Of a stretch of DNA of 24,101 nucleotides, positions 15,714 to 21,952 are shown one piece after another. The stretch spans positions 1 through 24,101 of the forward strand of contig DASYQJ010000119.1 of assembly GCA_036005605.1 (NCBI GenBank), given 5' to 3'. Each line of letters opens with the position of its first letter. The first letter of the stretch is position 1. The DNA is from JALZAA01 sp036005605. Lineage in GTDB: Bacteria > Actinomycetota > Acidimicrobiia > IMCC26256 > JACDBD01. The notes beneath the pieces were generated by a model that ran no database searches, had not been told where the DNA came from, and was given only the letters and a program-made list of their open reading frames with translations. Made by a program: the position numbers and the translations under genes.

Positions 15714-16318
15714 CCGAGCCATCCGACTTCTTCTCGATCGTCCGAACGCAACGCGCCCATCGCGCGTTCACGGCGGAAACGGTTTCCGACGAGCTGGTCG
15801 AGCGGGTGCTCGAGGCCGCGACGTACGCGCCCAGCGCCGAGAACACCCAGCCATGGGTGTTCATCGTTGTGCGCGACTCGACCGCGCGTGACCGGATCGG
15901 CGAGCTGAACCGCCAAGCATGGGAAGGCGGCGGGCGCGAGTTCTCACGACCGCGCTTGAGCCCGGAGGTGTTCGCGAAGGTCGAAGCGGGCGCGACGGGC
16001 GGGATCGCCAATGCGCCCGTCCTCGTCGTGGTCTGCGCCGACACGTCTCGTTGCGTCGAGGCCGTCCTCGAGTCATCGGTGTGGCCGGCCGTGCAGAACC
16101 TGCTGCTGGCGGCGCACGCGCTCGGGCTCGGCTCCGCACTGACGACGATCACGACCGTCTTCGGCGACGAGCTGCGATCGCTGTTGGCGCTCCCCGACCA
16201 CGTACGACCGCTCGGAATCGTCCCGCTCGGCTGGCCGGCCAAGCAGCTCGGCCCGCCGCGGCGCGCTCCGATCGCCGAGAAGACGTTCCGGGAGCGCTAC
16301 GGGACGCCCTGGTCCTAG
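15710..16318 (+). CDS. Nitroreductase family FMN-dependent oxidoreductase
   Basis: This 202-residue nitroreductase-fold enzyme uses FMN to reduce nitro groups, quinones, enones or similar acceptors. The N-terminal phosphate-binding motif RTQRAHRAFTAE, the PSAENTQPW segment and the hydrophobic ESSVWPAVQNLLLAAHALGL helix are the family's hallmarks. The C-terminus VPLGWPA agrees too. The GTG start overlaps the previous stop (GTGA). A longer in-frame reading reaching back to 15185 exists, but its N-terminal part is antisense-like Arg-rich sequence over a better gene. The stop TAG forms a CTAG shared with the stop of the convergent 2-hydroxyacid dehydrogenase. Substrate unknown. Confidence 0.92.
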   Translation: MTEPSDFFSIVRTQRAHRAFTAETVSDELVERVLEAATYAPSAENTQPWVFIVVRDSTARDRIGELNRQAWEGGGREFSRPRLSPEVFAKVEAGATGGIANAPVLVVVCADTSRCVEAVLESSVWPAVQNLLLAAHALGLGSALTTITTVFGDELRSLLALPDHVRPLGIVPLGWPAKQLGPPRRAPIAEKTFRERYGTPWS

Positions 16319-17235
16319 TACCCCTCGTCGGCGTCGACGACGTGCAGCACTTGCTCCCCGGCTGCGTACCGGCGGAGGTTGTCGACGAAGATCTCGAGCG
16401 TGCGATCCATGCCAGCAGGTGACGCCCACGACACATGCGCGCTGAGTCGCACCTTCGGATGCGAGTACAGCCAATGTCCTTCGGGCAACGGCTCGGGGTC
16501 GACCGTGTCGAGCGTGGCCATCGCGACGCGCCCGTCGTCGAGAGCGACGCGCAGCGCATCCTGATCGACGAGCGCGCCCCGGGCGATGTTCACGAGATGC
16601 ACGCCCGGCTTGACCAGCGCGAGCGTCTCGGCGTTGACGAGATGGCGCGTGCGCGGCGTTGCCGGCGCCGCGAGCACCAGATGGTCCGCCTCGGGCAGCA
16701 GCTCGTCGAGGGAGCCGATCACCTCGACACCCTTCAGCGCGCTCGGCTCGGGGCGACGCCGCAGCGCTCGGACCTTCATGCCGAACGGCAGCGCCCTCTC
16801 GGCGATCGCGACCCCGATGCCGCCCAGCCCGACGAGCCCGAGCGTGCGCGTGTTCAACCAACCCAGCGAGGCGAAGTTCCAGTGCTCCGGAGGCGCATCG
16901 ATCCAGGTCTCGGGTAGATGCTTTTCGAAGGCGAGCATGGCGGCGAGCACGAACTCCGCGATCGGGATCGCCGACGCGCCGCGTGCGTTCGTCACCATCC
17001 GACCGTCGAACAGCTCGCGCGGGAAGCTGTCGATACCGGTGCCGGCCAGGTGCACCCACCCGACACGCTCGGCGTGCTCGAGGGTGTGGGGCCCCCAACC
17101 GCCGAACAGGACGTCGGCGCGCAGGTCGGACGGCAGCGGGTCGGCGCCCGCGTCGATGACCTCGACGTCGGGCACAGCCGCCTTCATCGCCTCGGCGGCC
17201 TTCGGTCCGAGCTGGTTGATGACGCGCAGGGCCAT
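16315..17235 (-). CDS. D-2-hydroxyacid dehydrogenase
   Basis: This 306-residue NAD(P)-dependent D-isomer-specific 2-hydroxyacid dehydrogenase reduces a 2-keto acid or oxidises a D-2-hydroxy acid. The Rossmann motif GLGGIG is at about 136-141. Catalytic residues fit R219 (NIARGALVD), the acidic D243/E248 region (TLDTVDPEPLPEGH) and H267 (LSAHVSW). An Arg cluster (ALRRRP, about 157-162) after the second strand hints at NADP preference, as in GHRB-like enzymes. It starts 14 nt after the Cys-containing partner gene and is the last gene of the selenoprotein operon, so it may act on a product of that system. This link is inference from gene order. Confidence 0.93.
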   Translation of the reverse strand: MALRVINQLGPKAAEAMKAAVPDVEVIDAGADPLPSDLRADVLFGGWGPHTLEHAERVGWVHLAGTGIDSFPRELFDGRMVTNARGASAIPIAEFVLAAMLAFEKHLPETWIDAPPEHWNFASLGWLNTRTLGLVGLGGIGVAIAERALPFGMKVRALRRRPEPSALKGVEVIGSLDELLPEADHLVLAAPATPRTRHLVNAETLALVKPGVHLVNIARGALVDQDALRVALDDGRVAMATLDTVDPEPLPEGHWLYSHPKVRLSAHVSWASPAGMDRTLEIFVDNLRRYAAGEQVLHVVDADEGY

Positions 17236-17249
17236 GGGCGAAACCTACG

Positions 17250-18347
17250 TCAGAAGGCGCGTGTGACCGCACGGGTCGGGCCGAAGCTGTGCAGGGCGAG
17301 CGCGTGGAGGTTGCCGAGGCCGCCGCACACCATGACCAGCATGTGCTCGGGGCCGGCTACCAGGTGCACGAGATCGCCCTCGTCGACCCGGCCGTTCTCG
17401 ACCGCTTTCTCCCGGTGCGCCTCGGGCCACCACTCGACGGGGAGGGCCGCGTGTGCCCACAGCCGCTCCTGGACCTCCTCGACGTCCGGGTACGCCTTGG
17501 CGATGAGATCGGCCCACGGCGGCGCGAGGCACACGAGGATCTCCGCCCCGTGGTGGGCGCCGATGAACGCGTTCGTGCCGGGGAACGCCAGCGATCTGCC
17601 GATGACTTCGAGCAGGTCCCGGCCGTTGTCGGCGACGATGTCGGCGACGTCGATCGTCCCGGTGCAACCGTGCACTGTGACGGCGTTCCCGGCGACGCCC
17701 CGCCGTTCGGCCAGCGGCGCCCACGGCGAACGTTCCTCCCATTCGCCCACGACGATGCCCGCGACCCGGCCCGGCTGCCCGAACACGCTCTTCGAGCTGA
17801 CCCCGACCACTTGGCCGCCGACATTTCGCATCACGAGGCGCACTGCCCGCCCGACCGCCGGCCCGGGCCCGGCGGCCCCGCCGAAGCAGCCGGCGTCGAA
17901 CGGGATCGACAGCGTGTGGCGCGCGGGGCCGTTCACGAACATGCCCGGGACGACGCACGATGTCGTCGTGTTCAACGCGAACAGGTTGAACACGGGATCG
18001 GCCATCGCGTCGATCGCCGCGCATAGCAACGGCATCGACTCCGCCGGCGCGCCGGCCATCACCGCGTTGACGGCGACCTTCTCGATCGTGCAACGGCCGT
18101 TGCGAGGCGGAAGCTCAGCGACGCACTCGTCGGGGAAACGGCCCGACGTCACCAGGTATTCGCGGACGCGCTCCTCGGTCGCAGGGACCATCGGCAGGCC
18201 GTCGCCCCAGCCGGCGTCGGTGGCGAGCTTCTGGAACGCGACCGGGTCGTCGTCCACCTCCAGCCGTGCGCTCGTCAGCCAGTCGAGCTCGCAGCCCTCG
18301 GGGCCGCAATCGACCCGACCCGCGATCTCGCTGTGCTCGTGGCTCAT
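17250..18347 (-). CDS. Conserved partner of the UGSC selenoprotein, function unknown
   Basis: This 365-residue soluble protein starts 4 nt after the UGSC gene's stop. I recognise a family of about 350-380 residues with a [WD]GDGLPMVPATEERV-type motif near 50 that, as I recall, often neighbours or fuses with UGSC domains, but its function is not known to me. Visible features are an N-terminal CxxxxC (C14, C19, in DCGPEGCELDW) and further Cys near DECVAEL, GRCTIEK, LLCAAI, TTSCVVPG and AGCFGG. Glycine-rich repeats (GGAAGPGPAVGRAVRLV) and conserved-looking GAHHGAEILVCLAPP follow. The Cys richness invites a redox or metal role with the selenocysteine protein. No signal peptide or membrane segment is seen. 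Confidence 0.85.
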   Translation of the reverse strand: MSHEHSEIAGRVDCGPEGCELDWLTSARLEVDDDPVAFQKLATDAGWGDGLPMVPATEERVREYLVTSGRFPDECVAELPPRNGRCTIEKVAVNAVMAGAPAESMPLLCAAIDAMADPVFNLFALNTTTSCVVPGMFVNGPARHTLSIPFDAGCFGGAAGPGPAVGRAVRLVMRNVGGQVVGVSSKSVFGQPGRVAGIVVGEWEERSPWAPLAERRGVAGNAVTVHGCTGTIDVADIVADNGRDLLEVIGRSLAFPGTNAFIGAHHGAEILVCLAPPWADLIAKAYPDVEEVQERLWAHAALPVEWWPEAHREKAVENGRVDEGDLVHLVAGPEHMLVMVCGGLGNLHALALHSFGPTRAVTRAF

Positions 18348-18351
18348 CGCG

Positions 18352-18891
18352 CTACGTCCCGGCCCCGAGCGTCTCGAGCAGGCGGGGCCAGTGCTCGCGC
18401 GCGATCTGACGCACGTCGGCCTCCGGCCGCGACTCGAGCGGGTACGGCAGCACGAGGACGCGCAAGCCGGCCCGCCCCGCGTTGGCGGCCATGGTGTGGG
18501 CCAGGTGCTCGAACTCCGCTGTCACGACGACGACCGCCGTCTTCCCCCGGGAGGCCACCGCGACGGTGTCGTGCACACTCCAGGAGGTACAGGAGCCTCA
18601 GTTGCCCAGCCCGACGATGGCGATGTCGACGTCGGTCGCGAAGTCGTCGAGCTCGGCGAACGTGCGAACGCCGTCGTCGCCGATGCGGTTGCCCGCCCGC
18701 CACGGCCGCACATCCGCGCCGGCGGCGGTCAGCTCGCGTGTCCACTCGTCGAGCACCCACTCGAACGACGGCCACGTCCGATCGGAGCGGACGCCGACGA
18801 TGCGGCCGGCGACGTCGCCGGCGTCGGGCCCCGGGTCGGGATCGACCTCGGGCGGCGCCGCGGTCGGGTCGAGAACCGTGATTCGTGCCAC
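18352..18891 (-). CDS. UGSC-family selenoprotein with in-frame UGA (Sec98)
   Basis: This 179-residue protein is read through an in-frame TGA at 18598-18600, giving Sec98-Gly99-Ser100-Cys101, the defining UGSC motif. The next residues T-S-W-S-V-H-D and the helix-strand pattern (VAVASRGKTAVVVVTAEFEHLA) run on without any frame change. The first 97 residues end in a strand-like DIAIVGLGN, placing the Sec-x-x-Cys pair after a beta strand, as in thiol redox sites. The family is known as selenoproteins with Cys-containing (CGSC) relatives. The GTG at 18891 has GAGGAGG 6 nt upstream. TACGAT (18925-18930) is a good -10. A stop at the TGA would leave two fragments in one frame. Function is unknown; redox or thiol chemistry is likely. 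Confidence 0.92.
18550..18581 (-). other. Candidate bacterial SECIS hairpin
   Basis: Downstream of the Sec codon the mRNA can fold with CACC (18568-18565) pairing GGUG (18559-18556) around loop GUCGC (18564-18560). An outer GGAG (18581-18578) pairs with CUCC (18553-18550). The loop starts with G and is 33 nt after the UGA, which fits the usual 16-37 nt window for bacterial SECIS loops. An alternative shorter hairpin immediately after the UGA also exists. The fold has not been calculated. Confidence 0.45.
18598..18600 (-). other. Selenocysteine codon (UGA) of the UGSC protein
   Basis: Plus-strand TCA is UGA on the minus strand, flanked by AAC before and GGC TCC TGT after. The frame is open for 97 codons before and 81 sense codons after. 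The codon falls exactly on the U of the UGSC motif. Confidence 0.9.
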
Positions 18892-18924
18892 TGCCCACCT
18901 CCTCTCGGTCTCTCGGTGCGTGCG

Positions 18925-18930
18925 ATCGTA
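18925..18930 (-). promoter_or_regulatory. -10 box for the UGSC operon
   Basis: TACGAT on the minus strand lies about 34 nt before the GTG, leaving a short leader that includes the GAGGAGG ribosome site. Palindrome B lies just upstream at the -35 side, which would let a repressor block this promoter too. Confidence 0.5.
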
Positions 18931-18941
18931 GGCGCGTTCCC

Positions 18942-18955
18942 TGATACGCATGTCA
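18942..18955. promoter_or_regulatory. Palindrome B, candidate operator between UGSC operon and SMP-30 gene
   Basis: TGATACGCATGTCA lies in the 87-bp divergent promoter region. It is 23 nt before the SMP-30 GTG and 50 nt before the UGSC GTG. It shares the 9-mer CGCATGTCA with site A in the same orientation relative to the gene. Confidence 0.65.
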
Positions 18956-18964
18956 GAGAACGCC

Positions 18965-18970
18965 TACGCT
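18965..18970 (+). promoter_or_regulatory. -10 box of the SMP-30-like gene
   Basis: TACGCT ends 9 nt before the GTG at 18979, with a T-rich and Shine-Dalgarno-free gap, so the mRNA is probably leaderless or nearly so. Palindrome B ends 9 nt before this box and would cover the -35 region. Confidence 0.45.
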
Positions 18971-18978
18971 TTTTCACC

Positions 18979-19854
18979 GTGCGAGCCGAGGTCGTGGTCG
19001 ACGGGATCGTGTTCGGCGAGGGTCCCCTGTGGGTTCCGGATGGCACTCCGGGCGGGCCGACACTCGTCGTGACGAGCGTGGCCGCCGGCGCGCTCTACCG
19101 CGTCTGGCCCGAGCGGAACCACACCGAGGTGCTCGCCGACACGGGCGGCGGCGCGAACGGCGCCGCGCTGGCCGCCGACGGCAGCATCCTCGTGGCCCAG
19201 AACGGCGGGATGGACTTCTCGAAGCTTCCCCTCGCCGTGGACTACCCGTACAACCCGGCCACACCCGGCCTCCAGCTTGCGACCATCGACGGCACAGTCC
19301 GTTACCTCGCCGACGACGGCTTTCAAGCGCCCAACGATCTCGTCGTGGCGGCCGACGGCACCGTGTACTTCACCGACCCGCCCCATTTCCCACTGCCGCC
19401 TGATCCCACCGGTCGGGTGATGGCATACGAGCGCGACGGCGGGCTTCGCGTCGTTGCCGACGGCTTTTCCTACTGCAACGGCATCGCGTTCGACCGCGAC
19501 GGCACGCTCGTCGTGGTCGAAGGGCGCGGCCTGCAGCGGCTGCTGCCCGACGGCGAACGCGAGTGGATCGTCGAGAAGCTCGGGCGCGGCGGCGGCGACG
19601 GCTTCTGCCTCGACACCGAAGGCAACTACTACGTTGCCGCCACCGTCGAGCACGGTGTGCGCATCGTCGACCCCGCCGGCAACGAGCTCGACTTCCTGGC
19701 CCTCGACGGCGACGGCGTGACCACGAACTGCTGCTTCGGCGGGCCCGACGGCCGCACGCTGTTCGCCACCGACGCCGTCCCCGGCCGCGTCGTCGTCTGG
19801 GAGGGCCTCCCCCATCCCGGCCTCGCCATGGACACGTGGCCGGGACCGGCCTGA
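18979..19854 (+). CDS. SMP-30/gluconolactonase family protein
   Basis: This 291-residue six-bladed beta-propeller protein probably hydrolyses a lactone with a bound divalent metal. Metal-site residues fit E14 (FGEGPLW), N119 (APNDLV), N167 (YCNGIA) and D207 (GGGDGFCLD). The blade-like DG-x-VY-x-TD repeats (DGTVYFTDP) are present. The GTG at 18979 begins directly at the first propeller strand; the frame is open much further upstream but that part is antisense to three better genes. It is transcribed divergently from the UGSC operon across an 87-bp region with palindrome B. Pathway partner not known; a lactone or ester intermediate of the same regulon is a guess. Confidence 0.92.
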   Translation: MRAEVVVDGIVFGEGPLWVPDGTPGGPTLVVTSVAAGALYRVWPERNHTEVLADTGGGANGAALAADGSILVAQNGGMDFSKLPLAVDYPYNPATPGLQLATIDGTVRYLADDGFQAPNDLVVAADGTVYFTDPPHFPLPPDPTGRVMAYERDGGLRVVADGFSYCNGIAFDRDGTLVVVEGRGLQRLLPDGEREWIVEKLGRGGGDGFCLDTEGNYYVAATVEHGVRIVDPAGNELDFLALDGDGVTTNCCFGGPDGRTLFATDAVPGRVVVWEGLPHPGLAMDTWPGPA

Positions 19855-19858
19855 CGAG

Positions 19859-20491
19859 TCAGCGCAGCAACGGGCGCACGCGAGCGGCGAGGTCGAGCGC
19901 CCAGGCGCGCGGATCGGCGAGGGGCCAACCGAATTCCGGCAGGTCGAAGTACTCGATGCTGACGCGGCCGCCGTAGTCGAGCTCGCCGAGGCGGCCGACG
20001 ACGGCGGCAAGGTCGACGACACCGGCCGGATCGTCGGCGTGGACCTGCGTCGCGCCCGGGCGGCCCTGGCGCAGCTGGACGTGATCGGCGTACGACAGCA
20101 GCTCGACCGGGTCGCCGCCCCAGTCGGCCACGTGCCCGGTGTCGACCAGCAACCGCAGGCCCGGCACCTCGCCGATCATCGCCCGGCACGTCTCGGTCGA
20201 GTTGACGACGGAGCCCGCCCACGGCTCGAGGAGCGCGCCGGGCGCAGCCCGGAACCACTCGACCGTCCGCTCCCACATTCCCGGCCCGGCGCGCGGCGCC
20301 GGCGTGGAGCACCAGCCGGGGCGCGGCTTCGGGAACGCGGTCGGACAGCCGACGGGCAACGGCAGCGTCCCCGGGTCCACGTCCACCAACACGTCGATGT
20401 GCTCGAAGGCGTCGGACAGCGCGAGCTCGGCGCGCTCCTCGACCGGCCGCGGCGCGTAGACGATGTCGACGACGCCGAGCGGAATCGGCAC
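19859..20491 (-). CDS. Xylose isomerase-like TIM-barrel (sugar phosphate isomerase/epimerase) protein
   Basis: This 210-residue protein looks like an AP endonuclease-2/xylose isomerase-like TIM barrel. Landmarks are LLEPWAGSVVNST, LLVDTGHVADWGGDP with Asp and His metal candidates, HVQLRQ and a C-terminal VSIEYFD strand with a metal-site Glu. It is shorter than the usual 250-290 residues, with the N-terminal strands abbreviated, so it may be a reduced or divergent member. The GTG at 20491, 5 nt after the SDR stop, is chosen from context; no clear ribosome site exists. It is the third gene of the maoC-SDR unit. The 3' end lies only 4 nt from that of the convergent SMP-30 gene. Confidence 0.8.
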   Translation of the reverse strand: MPIPLGVVDIVYAPRPVEERAELALSDAFEHIDVLVDVDPGTLPLPVGCPTAFPKPRPGWCSTPAPRAGPGMWERTVEWFRAAPGALLEPWAGSVVNSTETCRAMIGEVPGLRLLVDTGHVADWGGDPVELLSYADHVQLRQGRPGATQVHADDPAGVVDLAAVVGRLGELDYGGRVSIEYFDLPEFGWPLADPRAWALDLAARVRPLLR

Positions 20492-20496
20492 GCGGA

Positions 20497-21399
20497 CTAT
20501 TTCTGTTCGCCGTACTCCATGCCGTGCGGCATGACCATGCCGACATGCTGGAGGTGCTGGCCCAGGACCTGGTCGAACTGTTCCGCGACCTGCTCCGGCT
20601 CCCATCCGCCGTCTCGCCACATCCACGCGATCTGCTTGGGATGCTGGAAGATCGTGTACGCGTAGTCGGTTCGACCGAGGATCTGACCGTTGACGTGACT
20701 GGCGCGTTCCGATGCGAGGAACGCGACGAGCGGCGCGTTGAGAGCCGGGTTCTGCTCCGGAGGCGGCTCCTCGCCGGTCCGCTCGAACAGTCCGGCGGTC
20801 ATCCGCGTGGCACCGGCGGGCGCGACCGCGTTCACCGTGACGCCGTACTTCCCGAGCTCGAGAGCCCAGATGAAGGTCATGCCCATGAGGCCGGCCTTGG
20901 CAGCGCCGTAGTTCGTCTGGCCGAAGTTGCCCCGCAGGCCCGCCGACGACGTGACGTTGATGATGCGCCCGTACCCCGCGTCCTTCATGACGACGGCGGC
21001 GTGATGGCCGCAGTTGAACGATCCCTTCAGGTGCACGCCGATGACGGAATCGAAGTCCTCCTCGTTCATCTTCACGAGCGTGCGGTCGCGCACGATGCCG
21101 GCGTTGTTGACCAGGATGTCGAGCTGGCCGAACGTGTCGACTGCGGTCTGAATGATCTTTCCGGCGCCGTCGAAGTCCGAGACCGAGTCGTAGCTCGGGG
21201 TTGCCTGACCACCGAGCGCCTCGATCTCCTTGCACACCTGCGCCGCCGGGTCTTCGTCTGTTCCCCGACCGTCGAGGCTGACGCCAACGTCGTTCACGAC
21301 GAGCCGAGCGCCCTCCTTCGCCATGCACAGGGCGAACTCGCGGCCGATGCCACGACCCGAACCGGTGACGATCGCGACGCGCCCGTCGAGCAACCCCAC
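20497..21399 (-). CDS. SDR oxidoreductase (3-hydroxyacyl-CoA/17beta-HSD-like)
   Basis: This 300-residue classical-type short-chain dehydrogenase has TGSGRGIG (about 12-19), NNAG (98-101), the Ser of NVTSSAG (151-152), and the catalytic YGAAK with Y164 and K168. The insertion VGVSLDGRGTDEDPA after strand 2 is typical of the (3R)-hydroxyacyl-CoA dehydrogenase domain of peroxisomal multifunctional enzyme and of actinomycete steroid side-chain SDRs. The C-terminal extension (IAWMWRDGGWEPEQVAEQF) also fits those. It begins 4 nt after the MaoC gene. MaoC hydration followed by this oxidation would complete the middle of a beta-oxidation cycle. GTG start. Substrate chain length or steroid nature is unknown. 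Confidence 0.93.
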   Translation of the reverse strand: MGLLDGRVAIVTGSGRGIGREFALCMAKEGARLVVNDVGVSLDGRGTDEDPAAQVCKEIEALGGQATPSYDSVSDFDGAGKIIQTAVDTFGQLDILVNNAGIVRDRTLVKMNEEDFDSVIGVHLKGSFNCGHHAAVVMKDAGYGRIINVTSSAGLRGNFGQTNYGAAKAGLMGMTFIWALELGKYGVTVNAVAPAGATRMTAGLFERTGEEPPPEQNPALNAPLVAFLASERASHVNGQILGRTDYAYTIFQHPKQIAWMWRDGGWEPEQVAEQFDQVLGQHLQHVGMVMPHGMEYGEQK

Positions 21400-21403
21400 C
21401 GGA

Positions 21404-21850
21404 TCAGCCTCGCCTCGGGACCGCGGCGGTCGCGGTGCCGGTCAGCTTGGCCTCGCCGTCCTGGTTGACGACCTGGCAGTCGACGTCGACGAGACCCACA
21501 CCGCTCTCCTCGGCGTCACGCAGGCCCGTCACCTCGGCCGTGCACGTGAGCGTCTCACCCGGCCAGACCTGCTTCGAGAACCGGACCTGGAAGCGGCGAA
21601 GGGCGTCCGGTCCGAACCAGTCCTTGAGCACTCTCGCCATGAGCCCCGCGGTCAGCATCCCGTGGCCGAACACCGACGGGTTGCCGATGGAGGTCGCAAC
21701 CGTGTCGTCGTGGTGCATGGGATTGAAGTCACCCGACGCGCCGGCGTACCGCACGAAGTGCGTGCGCGAGATGTTCTCCACGACGAGGGGCGGCGCTTCG
21801 GCGCCGACCGACAGGTCCTCGAACGCGGGCGCGGTCACGGAGCTCGTCAT
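21404..21850 (-). CDS. MaoC-family (R)-specific enoyl-CoA hydratase
   Basis: This 148-residue hotdog-fold hydratase carries the hydratase-2 motif YAGASGDFNPMHHDD (about 35-49) with catalytic D41 and H46, followed by VFGHGML. It would hydrate trans-2-enoyl-CoA to the (R)-3-hydroxyacyl-CoA, which the SDR encoded next could oxidise. Single-domain members sometimes need a partner subunit; none is seen here. The ATG has a strong GAAGGAGAAGG ribosome site. On the minus strand TACGCT (21891-21896) is a good -10, and palindrome C sits 21 nt further upstream at its -35 region, so the regulator at 21953 is likely to control it. Confidence 0.94.
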   Translation of the reverse strand: MTSSVTAPAFEDLSVGAEAPPLVVENISRTHFVRYAGASGDFNPMHHDDTVATSIGNPSVFGHGMLTAGLMARVLKDWFGPDALRRFQVRFSKQVWPGETLTCTAEVTGLRDAEESGVGLVDVDCQVVNQDGEAKLTGTATAAVPRRG

Positions 21851-21890
21851 CGCACCTTCTCCTTCGAACGGCTGTTTCTAGCGGTTCCGG

Positions 21891-21896
21891 AGCGTA
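21891..21896 (-). promoter_or_regulatory. -10 box for the maoC operon
   Basis: TACGCT on the minus strand lies 40 nt before the ATG, leaving a leader of about 34 nt with the GAAGGAG site. Palindrome C lies 21 bp upstream of the box. Confidence 0.5.
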
Positions 21897-21917
21897 CCCG
21901 GCACCGGCGGCGAAAGG

Positions 21918-21931
21918 TGACACGCGTGTCG
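21918..21931. promoter_or_regulatory. Palindrome C, candidate autoregulatory TetR operator
   Basis: TGACACGCGTGTCG contains a perfect 12-bp palindrome (GACACGCGTGTC). It lies in the divergent region between maoC and the tetR gene, 21 nt before the tetR GTG. It is the most symmetric of the three sites and the best candidate for the binding site of the adjacent TetR protein. Confidence 0.7.
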
Positions 21932-21939
21932 GGTACGCC

Positions 21940-21945
21940 TAGCCT
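21940..21945 (+). promoter_or_regulatory. -10 box of a leaderless tetR promoter
   Basis: TAGCCT ends 8 nt before the GTG at 21953; no ribosome site lies between. Palindrome C ends 8 nt before it, so a bound repressor would occlude RNA polymerase. Confidence 0.5.
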
Positions 21946-21952
21946 CAGACGA

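Noticed and set aside
15185..16318. A 377-codon version of the nitroreductase
   Set aside because: The first 175 codons overlap the better-supported upstream gene and are Arg/Pro-rich; the true start is the GTGA overlap at 15710.
18352..18951. Reading the TGA at 18598-18600 as a nonsense mutation giving a pseudogene or two small genes
   Set aside because: The TGA sits on the U of an intact UGSC motif, the frame continues without indels, and the downstream part has no ribosome site of its own.
16918..19854. A 978-codon open frame on the plus strand
   Set aside because: Only its last 291 codons (SMP-30) look like protein. The rest is antisense to the 2-hydroxyacid dehydrogenase, the partner gene and the UGSC gene and is an artefact of GC-rich codon structure.
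19859..21328. A 489-codon fused frame on the minus strand
   Set aside because: Its first half is a shadow frame of the SDR gene. The real isomerase-like protein starts near 20491.
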